Origin: Blastococcus tunisiensis
Lineage (GTDB): Bacteria; Actinomycetota; Actinomycetes; Mycobacteriales; Geodermatophilaceae
Length of the DNA stretch: 64,000 bases
Assembly: GCF_900112815.1 (NCBI RefSeq)
Contig: NZ_FOND01000013.1
Location: 62,001 to 126,000, forward strand
Reading direction: 5' to 3'
The stretch's first letter is position 1, and each line of letters starts with the position of its first letter. Under the pieces are notes generated by a model that saw nothing but the letters and a program-made list of their open reading frames with translations, searched no databases and was not told the DNA's origin. Made by a program: the position numbers and the translations under genes. Of this stretch, positions 26,514-34,971 are shown piece by piece.

Positions 26514-27737
26514 GTGTCTTCTCCTGAGCGGCTTCCACGCTCGCTGCGCGAGGTCGTCTTCGTCGACGGCGTGCGCACCCCCTTCGGAAAGGCGGGCCCG
26601 AAGGGCATCTACGCCGAGACCCGCGCCGACGACCTCGTCGTCCGGGTCATCCGCGAGCTGCTGCGCCGCAACCCGGCGCTGCCCGCCGATCGCGTGGACG
26701 AGGTGGCCATCGCCGCCACCACCCAGATCGGCGACCAGGGCCTGACCCTCGGGCGGACCGCCGCGCTGCTGGCGGGGCTGCCGAAGTCCGTGCCCGGCTA
26801 CTCGATCGACCGCATGTGCGCCGGCGCCATGACGGCCGTGACCACCACCGCCAGCGGCATCGCCTTCGGCGCCTACGACGTCGCCATCGCCGGCGGGGTC
26901 GAGCACATGGGCAACCACCCGATGGGTGAGGGCGTCGACCCCAACCCGCGGATCATCAGCGAGAAGCTGGTCGACCCCTCCGCCCTGGTCATGGGCTCGA
27001 CCGCGGAGAACCTGCACGACCGGTTCCCGCACCTGACCAAGGAGCGGGCCGACGCGTTCGCCCTGGCCAGCCAGCAGAAGTACGCGAAGGCGGTGGCGAA
27101 CGGCCAGATCGGGCCGGAGCTGGTGACCATGGCCACCCGGTCGGCCGAGCACGGCTGGGGCGTCGCCACGGTCGACGAGCCGCCGCGGCCGCAGACCACG
27201 CTCGAGGGACTGGGCACGCTCAAGACGCCGTTCCGCCCGCACGGGCACGTGACCGCGGGCAACGCCGCGGGTCTCAACGACGGCGCCACCGGCTGCCTCC
27301 TGGCCGCCGAGGACGTCGCGGAGGAACTCGGCCTGGACGTGGGGATGCGCCTGGTCGGCTACGGCTTCGTCGGGGTCGAGCCCGAGGTCATGGGCATCGG
27401 CCCGGTGCCCTCCACCGAGCGCGCGCTGGCCCGCACCGGGCTCACGATCGACGACATCGGGCTGTTCGAGCTGAACGAGGCCTTCGCCGTCCAGGTGCTG
27501 GCCTTCCTCGACCACTTCGGCATCGCCGACGACGACGAGCGGGTCAACCCCTGGGGCGGCGCGATCGCCGTCGGCCACCCGCTGGCCTCCTCCGGCGTGC
27601 GGCTCATGACCCAGCTGTCGCGGCAGTTCGCCGAGCGGCCCGACGTCCGCTACGGCCTGACCGCCATGTGCGTGGGCCTGGGCATGGGCGCCACCGTGAT
27701 CTGGGAGAACCCGAACTGGGAAGGTTTCGCCAAGTGA
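26514..27737 (+). CDS. fadA: Acetyl-CoA acyltransferase (3-ketoacyl-CoA thiolase)
   Basis: 407 residues, complete thiolase. It cleaves 3-ketoacyl-CoA with CoA in beta-oxidation. The nucleophilic Cys is about residue 102 in SIDRMCAGAM, the His is in GGAIAVGHPLASSGVR near 354, and the second Cys in TAMCVGLGMGATVIWE near 385. The NEAFAVQVLAF motif is present. GTG 26514 has GGAGG 5 bases upstream. Its stop overlaps the fadB start (GTGA), giving an alpha/beta subunit operon like FadBA, with gene order thiolase first. Probably controlled through the inverted repeat at 26445-26460. Confidence 0.95.
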   Translation: MSSPERLPRSLREVVFVDGVRTPFGKAGPKGIYAETRADDLVVRVIRELLRRNPALPADRVDEVAIAATTQIGDQGLTLGRTAALLAGLPKSVPGYSIDRMCAGAMTAVTTTASGIAFGAYDVAIAGGVEHMGNHPMGEGVDPNPRIISEKLVDPSALVMGSTAENLHDRFPHLTKERADAFALASQQKYAKAVANGQIGPELVTMATRSAEHGWGVATVDEPPRPQTTLEGLGTLKTPFRPHGHVTAGNAAGLNDGATGCLLAAEDVAEELGLDVGMRLVGYGFVGVEPEVMGIGPVPSTERALARTGLTIDDIGLFELNEAFAVQVLAFLDHFGIADDDERVNPWGGAIAVGHPLASSGVRLMTQLSRQFAERPDVRYGLTAMCVGLGMGATVIWENPNWEGFAK

Positions 27738-29821
27738 CCACTGCAGTCTTCGAGAACGAGGTCGTGACGGCCGCCAAGGTCCGTTACCTGGCCCTGCCCG
27801 GCCTTTCCGGCGAGTTCGCGCTGATCACGATCGACAACGGCCACGACCACACCCGGCCGTCGACGTTCGGCCCCGGCGGGCTGGCCTCGCTGGACGCCGC
27901 CCTCGACGAGATCGCGGCCCGCTCGCCCGCCCCGGTGGCGATCGGCGTGACCGGCAAGCCGTTCATCTTCGCCGTCGGCGCCGATCTCTCGGGTGTGCCC
28001 TCGGTGACCGACGCGGCCACCGCGCGGCAGATCGCCGAGACCGGGCACCGGGTGTTCCGCCGGTTGAAGGACTCGACGGTCCCGACGTTCGCCTTCGTCA
28101 ACGGCGTCGCGCTCGGCGGCGGCCTGGAGCTGGCGCTGCACTGCCGGTACCGGACCCTCGCGTCGACGGCGATGGTGGCCTTCCCCGAGGTCTTCCTCGG
28201 GCTGGTGCCCGGCTGGGGCGGCACGCAGCTGCTGCCGAACCTGATCGGCATCGACCCCGCCGTCACGGTGATCGTCGAGAACGCCCTGGCGCAGAACACG
28301 ATGACCCCTGCGCCGAAGGCGGCGAAGCTGGGCATCGCCGACGCCGTCCTGGAGCCGGCGGACTTCCTCGAGCGGTCGCTCGAGTGGGCCGTCGGCGTGC
28401 TGGACGGCTCGGTGACCGTGGACCGTCCCGAGGTGGACCGTTCGGCCTGGGACGACGCGATCGCCCGGGCCCGCCAGGTCGTCGCCGCCCGCACCCGCAA
28501 CGCCTCCCCGGGTGCCGTCCGGGCCGTCGACCTGCTCGACCTGGCCCGCGCCGGCGTCGAGGGCGAGGCGTTCACGGCCGGCACGGCCGCCGAGGACGAC
28601 GCGCTCACCGACCTGCTGATGAGCGACCCGCTGCGGGCCTCGCTCTACTCGTTCGACCTGGTGAACAAGCGGGCGAAGCGCCCGGCCGGCGCACCCGACA
28701 AGTCGCTGGCCCGGAAGGTCGGCAAGGTCGGCGTCGTCGGGGCCGGGCTCATGGCCTCGCAGCTGGCGATGCTGCTCGTGCGGCAGCTCAAGGTGCCCGT
28801 CGTGCTCACCGACATCGACCAGGCCCGCGTCGACAAGGGCGTGGCCTACGTGCACGGCGAGCTGGACAAGCTGGCGCAGCGCGGCCGGCTGAACCAGGAC
28901 AAGCTCAACCAGCTCAAGGGTCTGGTCACCGGCTCGCTGTCCAAGGACGTCTTCGCCGACGCCGACCTCGTCATCGAGGCCGTGTTCGAGGAGATGTCGG
29001 TCAAGCAGCAGGTGTTCGCCGAGGTCGAGGCGGTGGTGTCCGACACCTGTGTGCTGGCGACCAACACCTCGGCGCTGTCGGTGACCGAGATGGCGTCGAA
29101 GCTCGAGCACCCGGAGCGCGTGGTCGGTCTGCACTTCTTCAACCCGGTCGCCGTCCTCCCCCTGCTGGAGGTCGTGCGCGCCGAGCAGACCGACGACGCC
29201 ACCCTGGCCACCGCCTTCGCCGTGGGCAGGTCGCTCAAGAAGTCGTGCGTGCTGGTCGCGGACGCCCCGGCGTTCGTCGTCAACCGGCTGCTCACCCGCT
29301 TCCTCGGCGAGGTGACCGCGTCGGTGGAGCAGGGCACCCCGGTGGCCGTCGCCGACCGCGCGCTGGACCCGCTGGGTCTGCCGATGACGCCGTTCGAGCT
29401 GCTCACGCTCGTCGGGCCGCCGGTGGCGCTGCACGTGGCCGAGCGCATGCACGAGGCGTTCCCCGACCGGTTCTCCGTCGGCGAGGGCCTGCGGAGGATG
29501 GTCGAGCTCGGCAAGTCGTCGGTGTACAGCGAGCCGGGCATCGTCGACCCCGAGCTCGAGGGCATCGACGCCGGCGACTCCCCGCTCACCGAGGACGAGG
29601 TGCGCGAGCGGGCCGTCGAGGCGCTGGCGCAGGAGATCCGGCTGATGCTGGACGAGGGCGTCGTGCAGGCGGTGCAGGACATCGACCTGTGCATGCTGCT
29701 GGGCGCCGGCTGGCCGTTCTGGCTGGGCGGCATCTCCGCCCACCTGGACCGGACCGGTGTCGCCGAGAAGGTCACCGGCGAGCGCTTCCTGCCGACGGGT
29801 GTGGCCTCCCTGCCCGCCTGA
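27734..29821 (+). CDS. fadB: Fatty-acid oxidation complex: enoyl-CoA hydratase / 3-hydroxyacyl-CoA dehydrogenase
   Basis: 695 residues. The N-terminal crotonase domain (about 10-220) has the oxyanion-hole motif FIFAVGADLSG, NGVALGGGLELALHCRYR, and the Glu-bearing FPEVFLGLVPGWGGTQLL. The NAD-binding dehydrogenase domain begins near 330 with VGVVGAGLMASQLA; catalytic His is in VVGLHFFNPV near 464, followed by APAFVVNRLLTRFLGE. Two C-terminal helical domains complete it. It hydrates and oxidises acyl-CoA in successive beta-oxidation steps, passing the product to the FadA partner encoded just upstream with a 4-base overlap. A double hairpin follows the stop. Confidence 0.95.
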   Translation: MTTAVFENEVVTAAKVRYLALPGLSGEFALITIDNGHDHTRPSTFGPGGLASLDAALDEIAARSPAPVAIGVTGKPFIFAVGADLSGVPSVTDAATARQIAETGHRVFRRLKDSTVPTFAFVNGVALGGGLELALHCRYRTLASTAMVAFPEVFLGLVPGWGGTQLLPNLIGIDPAVTVIVENALAQNTMTPAPKAAKLGIADAVLEPADFLERSLEWAVGVLDGSVTVDRPEVDRSAWDDAIARARQVVAARTRNASPGAVRAVDLLDLARAGVEGEAFTAGTAAEDDALTDLLMSDPLRASLYSFDLVNKRAKRPAGAPDKSLARKVGKVGVVGAGLMASQLAMLLVRQLKVPVVLTDIDQARVDKGVAYVHGELDKLAQRGRLNQDKLNQLKGLVTGSLSKDVFADADLVIEAVFEEMSVKQQVFAEVEAVVSDTCVLATNTSALSVTEMASKLEHPERVVGLHFFNPVAVLPLLEVVRAEQTDDATLATAFAVGRSLKKSCVLVADAPAFVVNRLLTRFLGEVTASVEQGTPVAVADRALDPLGLPMTPFELLTLVGPPVALHVAERMHEAFPDRFSVGEGLRRMVELGKSSVYSEPGIVDPELEGIDAGDSPLTEDEVRERAVEALAQEIRLMLDEGVVQAVQDIDLCMLLGAGWPFWLGGISAHLDRTGVAEKVTGERFLPTGVASLPA

Positions 29822-29830
29822 CCCTGCTGG

Positions 29831-29847
29831 GATCAGGTGACCTGATC
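29831..29847. repeat. Palindrome GATCAGG-TGA-CCTGATC
   Basis: A perfect 7-bp inverted repeat with a 3-base centre, ten bases after the fadB stop and directly abutting the longer terminator hairpin. It could be part of the terminator or a protein site. Confidence 0.5.
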
Positions 29848-29894
29848 GTGGAGCGTCCTCCCTCGTGGTGTGCGGTGAGGGAGGACGCTCCACG
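29847..29894. terminator. Perfect 18-bp hairpin between convergent genes
   Basis: CGTGGAGCGTCCTCCCTC, a 12-base loop, then the exact complement. It lies between fadB and the thiamine-binding gene and probably terminates both. Confidence 0.85.
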
Positions 29895-29929
29895 GCGCGG
29901 GAGGACGGCGGACGGCTCCCGCCCGGTGC

Positions 29930-30208
29930 TCAGCGGAACTTGCTGGTGAGGCTCTCCATCGTGCGGTTCACCGAGGCGACCTTGATGTGCGAGAGCCCGG
30001 CCGGCGCGCCCGCCGCGAGCATCGCCTCGTGCGCCGCCCGCAGGGTCGCCCACACGACGTCGTCCTCGCCCTCCACGGTCGTCCCGAGGGCGCCCACCTC
30101 GTAGCGCAGGCCGGCGGCCTGGATGACGGCGATGGCCGCCTCCACGTAGGCGTGCGGGTCCCCCGGCGTACCGGGCGGGGACGGCGCCACCTGGATCTCC
30201 GCGATCAT
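29930..30208 (-). CDS. Thiamine-binding protein, MTH1187/YqgV family
   Basis: 92 residues with the ferredoxin-like DUF77 pattern: IAEIQVAPSPPGTPGDPHAYVEAAIAVIQAAGLRYEVGALGTTVEG and GLSHIKVASVNRTMESLTSKF. Members bind thiamine or a related hydroxymethylpyrimidine as oligomers. It lies directly downstream of the TPP-dependent enzyme gene dxs on the same strand, which is consistent with a link to thiamine. GGAGGAGGAC precedes ATG 30208; GTG 30211 is the alternative start. Confidence 0.85.
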   Translation of the reverse strand: MIAEIQVAPSPPGTPGDPHAYVEAAIAVIQAAGLRYEVGALGTTVEGEDDVVWATLRAAHEAMLAAGAPAGLSHIKVASVNRTMESLTSKFR

Positions 30209-30239
30209 CACGTCCTCCTCCGTGTCTGCCCGTTCACCA

Positions 30240-30293
30240 GGCCCCGTCCGGAGGCTCGCCCTCAGCGTGCGAAGGGTGAGCGGGACGGGGTCC
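30240..30293 (+). repeat. Dispersed intergenic repeat, copy B
   Basis: GGCCCCGTCC at the left and GGACGGGGTCC at the right, with core CAGCGTGCGAAGGGTGAG. It begins three bases after the dxs stop codon as read on the minus strand, and lies between dxs and the thiamine-binding gene. Confidence 0.75.
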
Positions 30294-30295
30294 TC

Positions 30296-32212
30296 CTACT
30301 GCTGCGCCCCGTCGACCGGCTCGACGACATGGTTCTCGCTGCGCTCGGCCAGCTTCGCGGTCCACTCGGCGATGCGGCGAGCGACGTCCTGCTCGGTCAG
30401 GCCCGCCTCGGCCAGCACCTGGCCCCGGCTGCCGTGCTCGAAGAACTGCTGCGGCAGCCCGACGGCACGCACCGGCACGTCGCACTCCCGGTCCTGCAGC
30501 GCCTGGCTCAGGGTCGTGCCGACTCCCCCGGCGCGGCCGCCGTCCTCCACGGTGACGACGAGACGGAAACCTGACGCGAGCGCCACGAGTTCATCGGCCA
30601 CCGGCAGCACCCAGCGCGGGTCGACCACCGTCACCTCGATCCCCTGGTCGGCGGCCCGCTCGGCCACGGCCAGGCACATCGGCACCATCGACCCGACGGC
30701 GACCAGCAGCACGTCGGCCCGGTCCCCACGGCGCAGGACGTCCACCGGCCCGCGCCGCTCGAGCGCCGGGATGTCCACCGGCGGCGGGCCCTTGGGGAAC
30801 CGCACCACCGTCGGCCCGTCGGTCACGGCGACCGACTCGCGCAGCGCCTCCCGGAGCGTGGACTCGTCCCGCGGGGCCGCGAGCCGCAGGCCCGGGACCA
30901 CCGACAGGATCGACATGTCCCACATGCCGTTGTGCGAGGCGCCGTCGGTCCCGGTCACGCCGGCCCGGTCGAGGACGACGGTGACCGGCTGCCGGTGCAG
31001 CGCGACGTCCATCAGCAGCTGGTCGAAGGCCCGGTTCAGGAAGGTCGAGTAGACGGCGACGACGGGATGCAGCCCGCCCATCGCCAGCCCCGCGGCCGAG
31101 GTCAGCGCGTGCTGCTCGGCGATGCCCACGTCGAAGGTCCGGTCCGGGAAACGCTCGGCGAAGGCCGCCAGCCCGGTCGGGTGCAGCATGGCCGCGGTGA
31201 TCGCCACGACGTCGGACCGCTCGGCACCGATCCGCACCAGCTCGTCGGAGAAGGCCGTCGTCCAGTCGCGGGCGGCCACCGTGCTGGCGCCGCTGTCGGG
31301 GTCGAAGACCCCGGTGGCGTGCCAGGCGTCGATCTGGTCGGTCTCGGCCGGGGCGTAGCCGAAGCCCTTGGTCGTGACGGCGTGCACGATGACCGGACCG
31401 CCGAACGACCGGGCCCGCCGGAGCGCGGACTCCATCACCTCGATGTCGTGCCCGTCGACCGGACCCACGTACTTCATGCCGAGGTCCTCGAACATGCCCT
31501 GGGGCGACAGGACGTCCTTGAGGCCCTTCTTGATGGCGTGCAGCGCGTCGTAGAGCGCGGAGCCGAGCACGGGCGCGCGGTGCAGCGCCTGGCGCACCTG
31601 CAGCAGCGCGTTCTCGTAGCCGGGGCGCAGCCGCAGGGTCGCCAGCGCGTCGGCGACGCCGCCGATGGTCGGCGAGTAGGACCGGCCGTTGTCGTTCACC
31701 ACGATGACGACCGGGCGGTCCTGGGCCGCGGCGATGTTGTTCAGCGCCTCCCAGGCCATGCCGCCGGTCAGCGCGCCGTCGCCGATGACGGCGACCACGG
31801 GCCGCCCGTCACCGCGGACGGCGAAGGCCTTGGCCAGCCCGTCGGCGTAGGACAGCGACGTCGAGGCGTGGCTGTTCTCCACCCAGTCGTGCTCGCTCTC
31901 GGCCCGGCTCGGGTACCCCGACAGGCCACCGCGCTGGCGCAGCCGCTCGAATCCCTCGACCCGGCCGGTCAGCATCTTGTGGACGTAGGCCTGGTGCCCG
32001 GTGTCGAAGACGATCGGCTCGCGCGGGGAGTCGAAGACCCGGTGCAGCGCGATCGTGAGCTCGACGCACCCCAGGTTCGGCCCCAGGTGCCCGCCGGTCT
32101 TGGCGACGCTGGAGACCAGGGCGTCGCGGATCTCGGCCGCCAGGGTCGGCAGGTCTTCGGCCCGGAGAGCCCGGACGTCTTCGGGGCCCTGGAGCGATCG
32201 CAGGAGCGGCAC
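30296..32212 (-). CDS. dxs: 1-deoxy-D-xylulose-5-phosphate synthase
   Basis: 638 residues. It condenses pyruvate and glyceraldehyde 3-phosphate with TPP, the first step of the MEP isoprenoid pathway, and also feeds thiamine synthesis. Features: [42 protein letters not shown], the TPP motif [18 protein letters not shown], and in the transketolase pyrimidine domain [15 protein letters not shown]. Length is normal. GTG 32212 gives the usual N-terminus ([15 protein letters not shown]), but its ribosome site is poor (GAGGAC at about 12). Repeat copy B follows the stop. Confidence 0.97.
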   Translation of the reverse strand: MPLLRSLQGPEDVRALRAEDLPTLAAEIRDALVSSVAKTGGHLGPNLGCVELTIALHRVFDSPREPIVFDTGHQAYVHKMLTGRVEGFERLRQRGGLSGYPSRAESEHDWVENSHASTSLSYADGLAKAFAVRGDGRPVVAVIGDGALTGGMAWEALNNIAAAQDRPVVIVVNDNGRSYSPTIGGVADALATLRLRPGYENALLQVRQALHRAPVLGSALYDALHAIKKGLKDVLSPQGMFEDLGMKYVGPVDGHDIEVMESALRRARSFGGPVIVHAVTTKGFGYAPAETDQIDAWHATGVFDPDSGASTVAARDWTTAFSDELVRIGAERSDVVAITAAMLHPTGLAAFAERFPDRTFDVGIAEQHALTSAAGLAMGGLHPVVAVYSTFLNRAFDQLLMDVALHRQPVTVVLDRAGVTGTDGASHNGMWDMSILSVVPGLRLAAPRDESTLREALRESVAVTDGPTVVRFPKGPPPVDIPALERRGPVDVLRRGDRADVLLVAVGSMVPMCLAVAERAADQGIEVTVVDPRWVLPVADELVALASGFRLVVTVEDGGRAGGVGTTLSQALQDRECDVPVRAVGLPQQFFEHGSRGQVLAEAGLTEQDVARRIAEWTAKLAERSENHVVEPVDGAQQ

Positions 32213-32347
32213 GGCTCGACGGTGTCCTCTCGGTCGGCGGCAGCTGGGTCGGCGACGAAGGAGCAGGCCGCCGGTCAACTGTAACCGCGCTTTCCCCGCA
32301 CTTCCGGTCGAGCGGGGTCGCCGGATGCACTGCACGCGCACGCGGCT

Positions 32348-32716
32348 CTACAGCCGCGGTACCCACCGTTCGCCGCGCAACGCCCCGGCCACCACCTCGA
32401 CGCCGCGGGCCGCGGCCGCCAGCCGGGCACCCTCGCGCTCGTAGGCGGTCATGGCCGCCTCGATGGCGTCGGCGGGCAACTGGTCGGCGAGCTCGACGCG
32501 GACCGTGCGCCAGCCCGTGCGGGCGGCCTCCAGCCCGGCGGCGACGTGGTCGGCGGCGAACCGGGCGAGCAGCACCGGGTAGCGCCGGAGCACCTCGTGC
32601 GCCCGGTAGTCCGGCGGGACGAGGTCGTACAGCCACGTCACCGCCGTGCGCTCCCAGTCCGGAGCACCGGGGGGTCGGACCTCCTCCGGCCAGCCGGGGG
32701 GCACGGTGTCATGCAC
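32348..32716 (-). CDS. Conserved small protein, probable SOS-regulated gene
   Basis: 122 residues, soluble, helical: PDWERTAVTWLYDLVPPDYRAHEVLRRYPVLLARFAADHVAAGLEAARTGW, then VELADQLPADAIEAAMTAYEREGARLAAAARGVE. It looks like a conserved actinobacterial hypothetical found near dxs. GTG 32716 is preferred over 32734 because CACACT lies six bases before it. A perfect SOS box (TCGAAC-N4-GTTCGA) covers the -35 position of that promoter, so LexA control is likely. No catalytic motif is visible; a DNA-damage role is inferred only from the box. Confidence 0.7.
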   Translation of the reverse strand: MHDTVPPGWPEEVRPPGAPDWERTAVTWLYDLVPPDYRAHEVLRRYPVLLARFAADHVAAGLEAARTGWRTVRVELADQLPADAIEAAMTAYEREGARLAAAARGVEVVAGALRGERWVPRL

Positions 32717-32722
32717 CTGCCC

Positions 32723-32728
32723 AGTGTG
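32723..32728 (-). promoter_or_regulatory. -10 hexamer of a probable leaderless, LexA-controlled promoter
   Basis: CACACT on the minus strand, six bases before GTG 32716. The -35 position, about 17 bases upstream, falls inside the SOS box at 32735-32756. Confidence 0.5.
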
Positions 32729-32734
32729 CCGCAT

Positions 32735-32756
32735 GGATCGAACGCACGTTCGATCC
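32735..32756. promoter_or_regulatory. Perfect LexA/SOS box
   Basis: A 10-bp inverted repeat with a 2-base centre. It contains TCGAAC-GCAC-GTTCGA, identical to the Gram-positive/mycobacterial LexA consensus (TCGAAC-N4-GTTCGA). It lies upstream of the gene at 32348-32716 and behind the stop of the gene at 32792. Confidence 0.75.
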
Positions 32757-32791
32757 TGCGCGGCCCTCGCGCGTCGCCGGAGGTCCCTCGC

Positions 32792-33022
32792 TCAGCCGTC
32801 CGACTGCCGCTTGAGCCAGAACTGCTCGAAGCCCCAGGTCCCGGCACCGCTGGAGTGGTAGCTCACCAGCTCCCAGCCCTCGGCACCCAGACGGTTGAGG
32901 ACGGAGCTGGTGTCACCCTGCTGGCGCTCGGACTGCCCGCCCGGGAGCTTGATGCTGACGCCGGCGCGCTCGGACTCGGCGTCGTTGGCGGTGATGACGG
33001 AGGCGTATTCCCACGTGGCCAC
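32792..33022 (-). CDS. Small DUF4177-like protein
   Basis: 76 residues. TWEYASVITANDAESERAG and LNRLGAEGWELVSYHSSGAGTWGFEQFWLKR match the DUF4177 pattern (a small alpha/beta protein with the LNELGAEGWELV motif) of unknown function. GTG 33022 has TAACGT six bases upstream, a leaderless arrangement. It is on the same strand as, and upstream of, the SOS-box gene but separated from it by its own promoter. Confidence 0.75.
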   Translation of the reverse strand: MATWEYASVITANDAESERAGVSIKLPGGQSERQQGDTSSVLNRLGAEGWELVSYHSSGAGTWGFEQFWLKRQSDG

Positions 33023-33028
33023 ACGCAG

Positions 33029-33034
33029 ACGTTA
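33029..33034 (-). promoter_or_regulatory. -10 hexamer of a probable leaderless promoter (DUF4177-like gene)
   Basis: TAACGT, six bases before GTG 33022. Confidence 0.45.
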
Positions 33035-33085
33035 GCCGGTGGCGCCGGGCGGACAGTGCCGCCGCCCGGCCGCGCCCCGCCGTGC

Positions 33086-33610
33086 TCAGGGGGTGACGGG
33101 CTCCAGTACCGGGTCCAGCGGGTCCGTCGGGTCGACCGGGGGCTCGGTGGGGAGCAGCAAACCGGTCACGCAGTCGAGCAGCCCGCCGTCGGGCAGGGTG
33201 AGGATCCCGTCGACCACGCAGTCGGTGACCTCCGCCAGCGTGTCGATGACGTCCGCGAACAGCCGAGGGAGACCGGGCAGCGGCGCTCCGGCGGCGTCCC
33301 CCGCCGCCGTCCCGGCCTGGACGTCGCGGACGGTGTCGGCGGCAGGGGCCGGCACCCGGCCGGCCGGCACCGGCGCGGCCTCGGCCGCCGGGACCTCCGG
33401 CGCCACCGGGGAGGGCGCCCGCAGGGCCGGTGGCGGACCACCGGCCGCCGGCCCGGGGTCCGGGCGCGGGGCGGGCGGCCGCTCGGCCACCGGCTGCTCG
33501 AGGGACGACGGCATGTCGCCGAGGTACCGGGGTTCCTCGTCCGGGATCGCCGCGACGCCGCCGAGGGCGAGGAGGGCGGCCGCACCGAGGATCACGGTGG
33601 TCCGGGCCAT
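33086..33610 (-). CDS. Secreted Pro/Ala-rich protein, hypothetical
   Basis: 174 residues. ARTTVILGAAALLALGGVAA looks like a signal peptide or N-terminal anchor. A low-complexity Pro/Ala region (about 30-100) leads to a C-terminal part with LPRLFADVIDTLAEVTDCVVDGILTL and LLDCVTGLLL, holding two Cys that could pair. The tail is again Pro-rich. TAGGCT lies six bases before ATG 33610. Probably exported; no domain was recognised. Confidence 0.65.
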   Translation of the reverse strand: MARTTVILGAAALLALGGVAAIPDEEPRYLGDMPSSLEQPVAERPPAPRPDPGPAAGGPPPALRAPSPVAPEVPAAEAAPVPAGRVPAPAADTVRDVQAGTAAGDAAGAPLPGLPRLFADVIDTLAEVTDCVVDGILTLPDGGLLDCVTGLLLPTEPPVDPTDPLDPVLEPVTP

Positions 33611-33616
33611 GGGAGC

Positions 33617-33622
33617 AGCCTA
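33617..33622 (-). promoter_or_regulatory. -10 hexamer of a probable leaderless promoter (secreted protein gene)
   Basis: TAGGCT, six bases before ATG 33610. Confidence 0.45.
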
Positions 33623-33653
33623 CGACGTCTGTGCACGGCGCGTCACATGAACA

Positions 33654-34856
33654 TCAGCGGACGAGCAGCGCCACGCATTCGACGTGCGCGGTCATCGGGA
33701 AGGCGTCGAACCCGCGGATGCCGGCCAGCCGGTACCCCTCACCCGTGACGGCGGCCAGGTCCCGGGCGAGGGCCGCCGGATCGCAGGCGACGTAGACGAC
33801 CGCTCGCGCGCCGGTACCGGCCAGCAGCCGGCTCACCTCTCGCCCCGCACCGGCCCGGGGCGGGTCCAGGACGACCACGTCGGGAGCCGTGCCCAGGTCG
33901 GCGAGGAGACCGGCGAGGCCCTCGGCGTCGACGTCGCCCTGCCAGACCTCCGCCTGCGGGAACCCGGAGAGATTGGCGTCGGCGGCTGCGCAGGCCCCCG
34001 GATCGGACTCCACGCAGACGACCCGCCCCGTCGGGCCCACGGCCGGCGCCAGGGCGCCGCCGAAGAGACCGGCCCCCGCGTAGAGGTCGAGCACCGTCTC
34101 CCCCGCGCGCACGTCGGCGAACGCCGAGACGGCGGCGACCAGCGCGTCGGCGGCGGCGGGGTGCACCTGCCAGAAGCCCGTTCCCTCCACCTCCCAGTCG
34201 CGGCCACCGGCCCGCCGCTCCGCGCGCCCCGCCGGCTCCTCGGGCAGGGCGCCGCCGGGCCGCACGACCCGGCTCGACGTCGGCCGGCCCCGACGGTCCA
34301 GCCGGGTGGTGGTCACCGCGCCGGTGGAGTCGACCGAGACGTCCACGGCTCCGGCCCCGGGCCAGGGACGCCGCAGCACGGCGGCGGCCGCCGACTCCTC
34401 CGTGATCGGGCAGTCGTCGAGGACGACGACGTCGTGCGACCGGTGCCGGCGCAGCCCGGCCGCGCCCGTCCGGTCGACGGCGAACCGGGCGCGCGAGCGC
34501 CAGCGCAACGGTCCCCCGGGCAGCTCCTCGACGGGAACGTCGACGTCCAGCCCGGCGAGGCGGGACAGCTGCTCGCGGACCACCGCCGCCTTGAGCCGGC
34601 GCTGCTCGGCCGGGTCGACGTGCTGCCAGTCGCAGCCGCCGCACCGGCCGGGGCCGCTGTGGGGGCAGGGCCGCTCGACGCGTGCGGACGAGGCCTCCAG
34701 CACCTCGACGGCGTCGGCCCGGCAGAAGCCCGGGTGGCGGTCCTCGGTCACCCGGACGACCACACGCTCCCCGGGGAGGCCGTGCCGGACGAACACCACC
34801 CGCCCCTCGTGCCGGGCGACGCAGTGCCCCCCGTGCGCGACTGCGCCCACGGTCAC
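33654..34856 (-). CDS. TRAM-domain class I RNA (uracil-5-)-methyltransferase, TrmA/RumA family
   Basis: 400 residues from GTG 34856. TRAM-like N-terminus (VTVGAVAHGGHCVARHEGRVVFVRHGLPGE), the iron-sulfur-type Cys cluster CPHSGPGRCGGCDWQHV, SAM motif VLDLYAGAGLFGG, VVLDPPRAGAG and the catalytic Cys in VVYVACDPAALARDLAAV. It methylates a uridine in rRNA or tRNA; which base is not predictable. The frame stays open to ATG 34979, which overlaps the transporter stop, but those 41 residues are low-complexity and translate a dispersed repeat (copy C), so the later start is preferred. Its ribosome site is weak. Confidence 0.88.
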   Translation of the reverse strand: MTVGAVAHGGHCVARHEGRVVFVRHGLPGERVVVRVTEDRHPGFCRADAVEVLEASSARVERPCPHSGPGRCGGCDWQHVDPAEQRRLKAAVVREQLSRLAGLDVDVPVEELPGGPLRWRSRARFAVDRTGAAGLRRHRSHDVVVLDDCPITEESAAAAVLRRPWPGAGAVDVSVDSTGAVTTTRLDRRGRPTSSRVVRPGGALPEEPAGRAERRAGGRDWEVEGTGFWQVHPAAADALVAAVSAFADVRAGETVLDLYAGAGLFGGALAPAVGPTGRVVCVESDPGACAAADANLSGFPQAEVWQGDVDAEGLAGLLADLGTAPDVVVLDPPRAGAGREVSRLLAGTGARAVVYVACDPAALARDLAAVTGEGYRLAGIRGFDAFPMTAHVECVALLVR

Positions 34857-34927
34857 CTCGAACTCGCGCCCGCCCCACCCGAGTCCCTTGTCAGCCGCCC
34901 GAGCCCGGCCCTTCGGCCGCCCTCCAG

Positions 34928-34970
34928 GGCCCCGCGCCGAGCCTGCGAGGTGTGGGGGGGAGGGTGGTCC
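34928..34970 (+). repeat. Dispersed intergenic repeat, copy C (inside the long form of the methyltransferase frame)
   Basis: GGCCCCGCGCCGAGCCTGCG followed by a G-rich stretch and GTGGTCC. It is shorter than the other copies and its outer stem is degenerate. It begins directly after the KimA-like gene's stop codon as read on the minus strand. Confidence 0.6.
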
Positions 34971-34971
34971 T

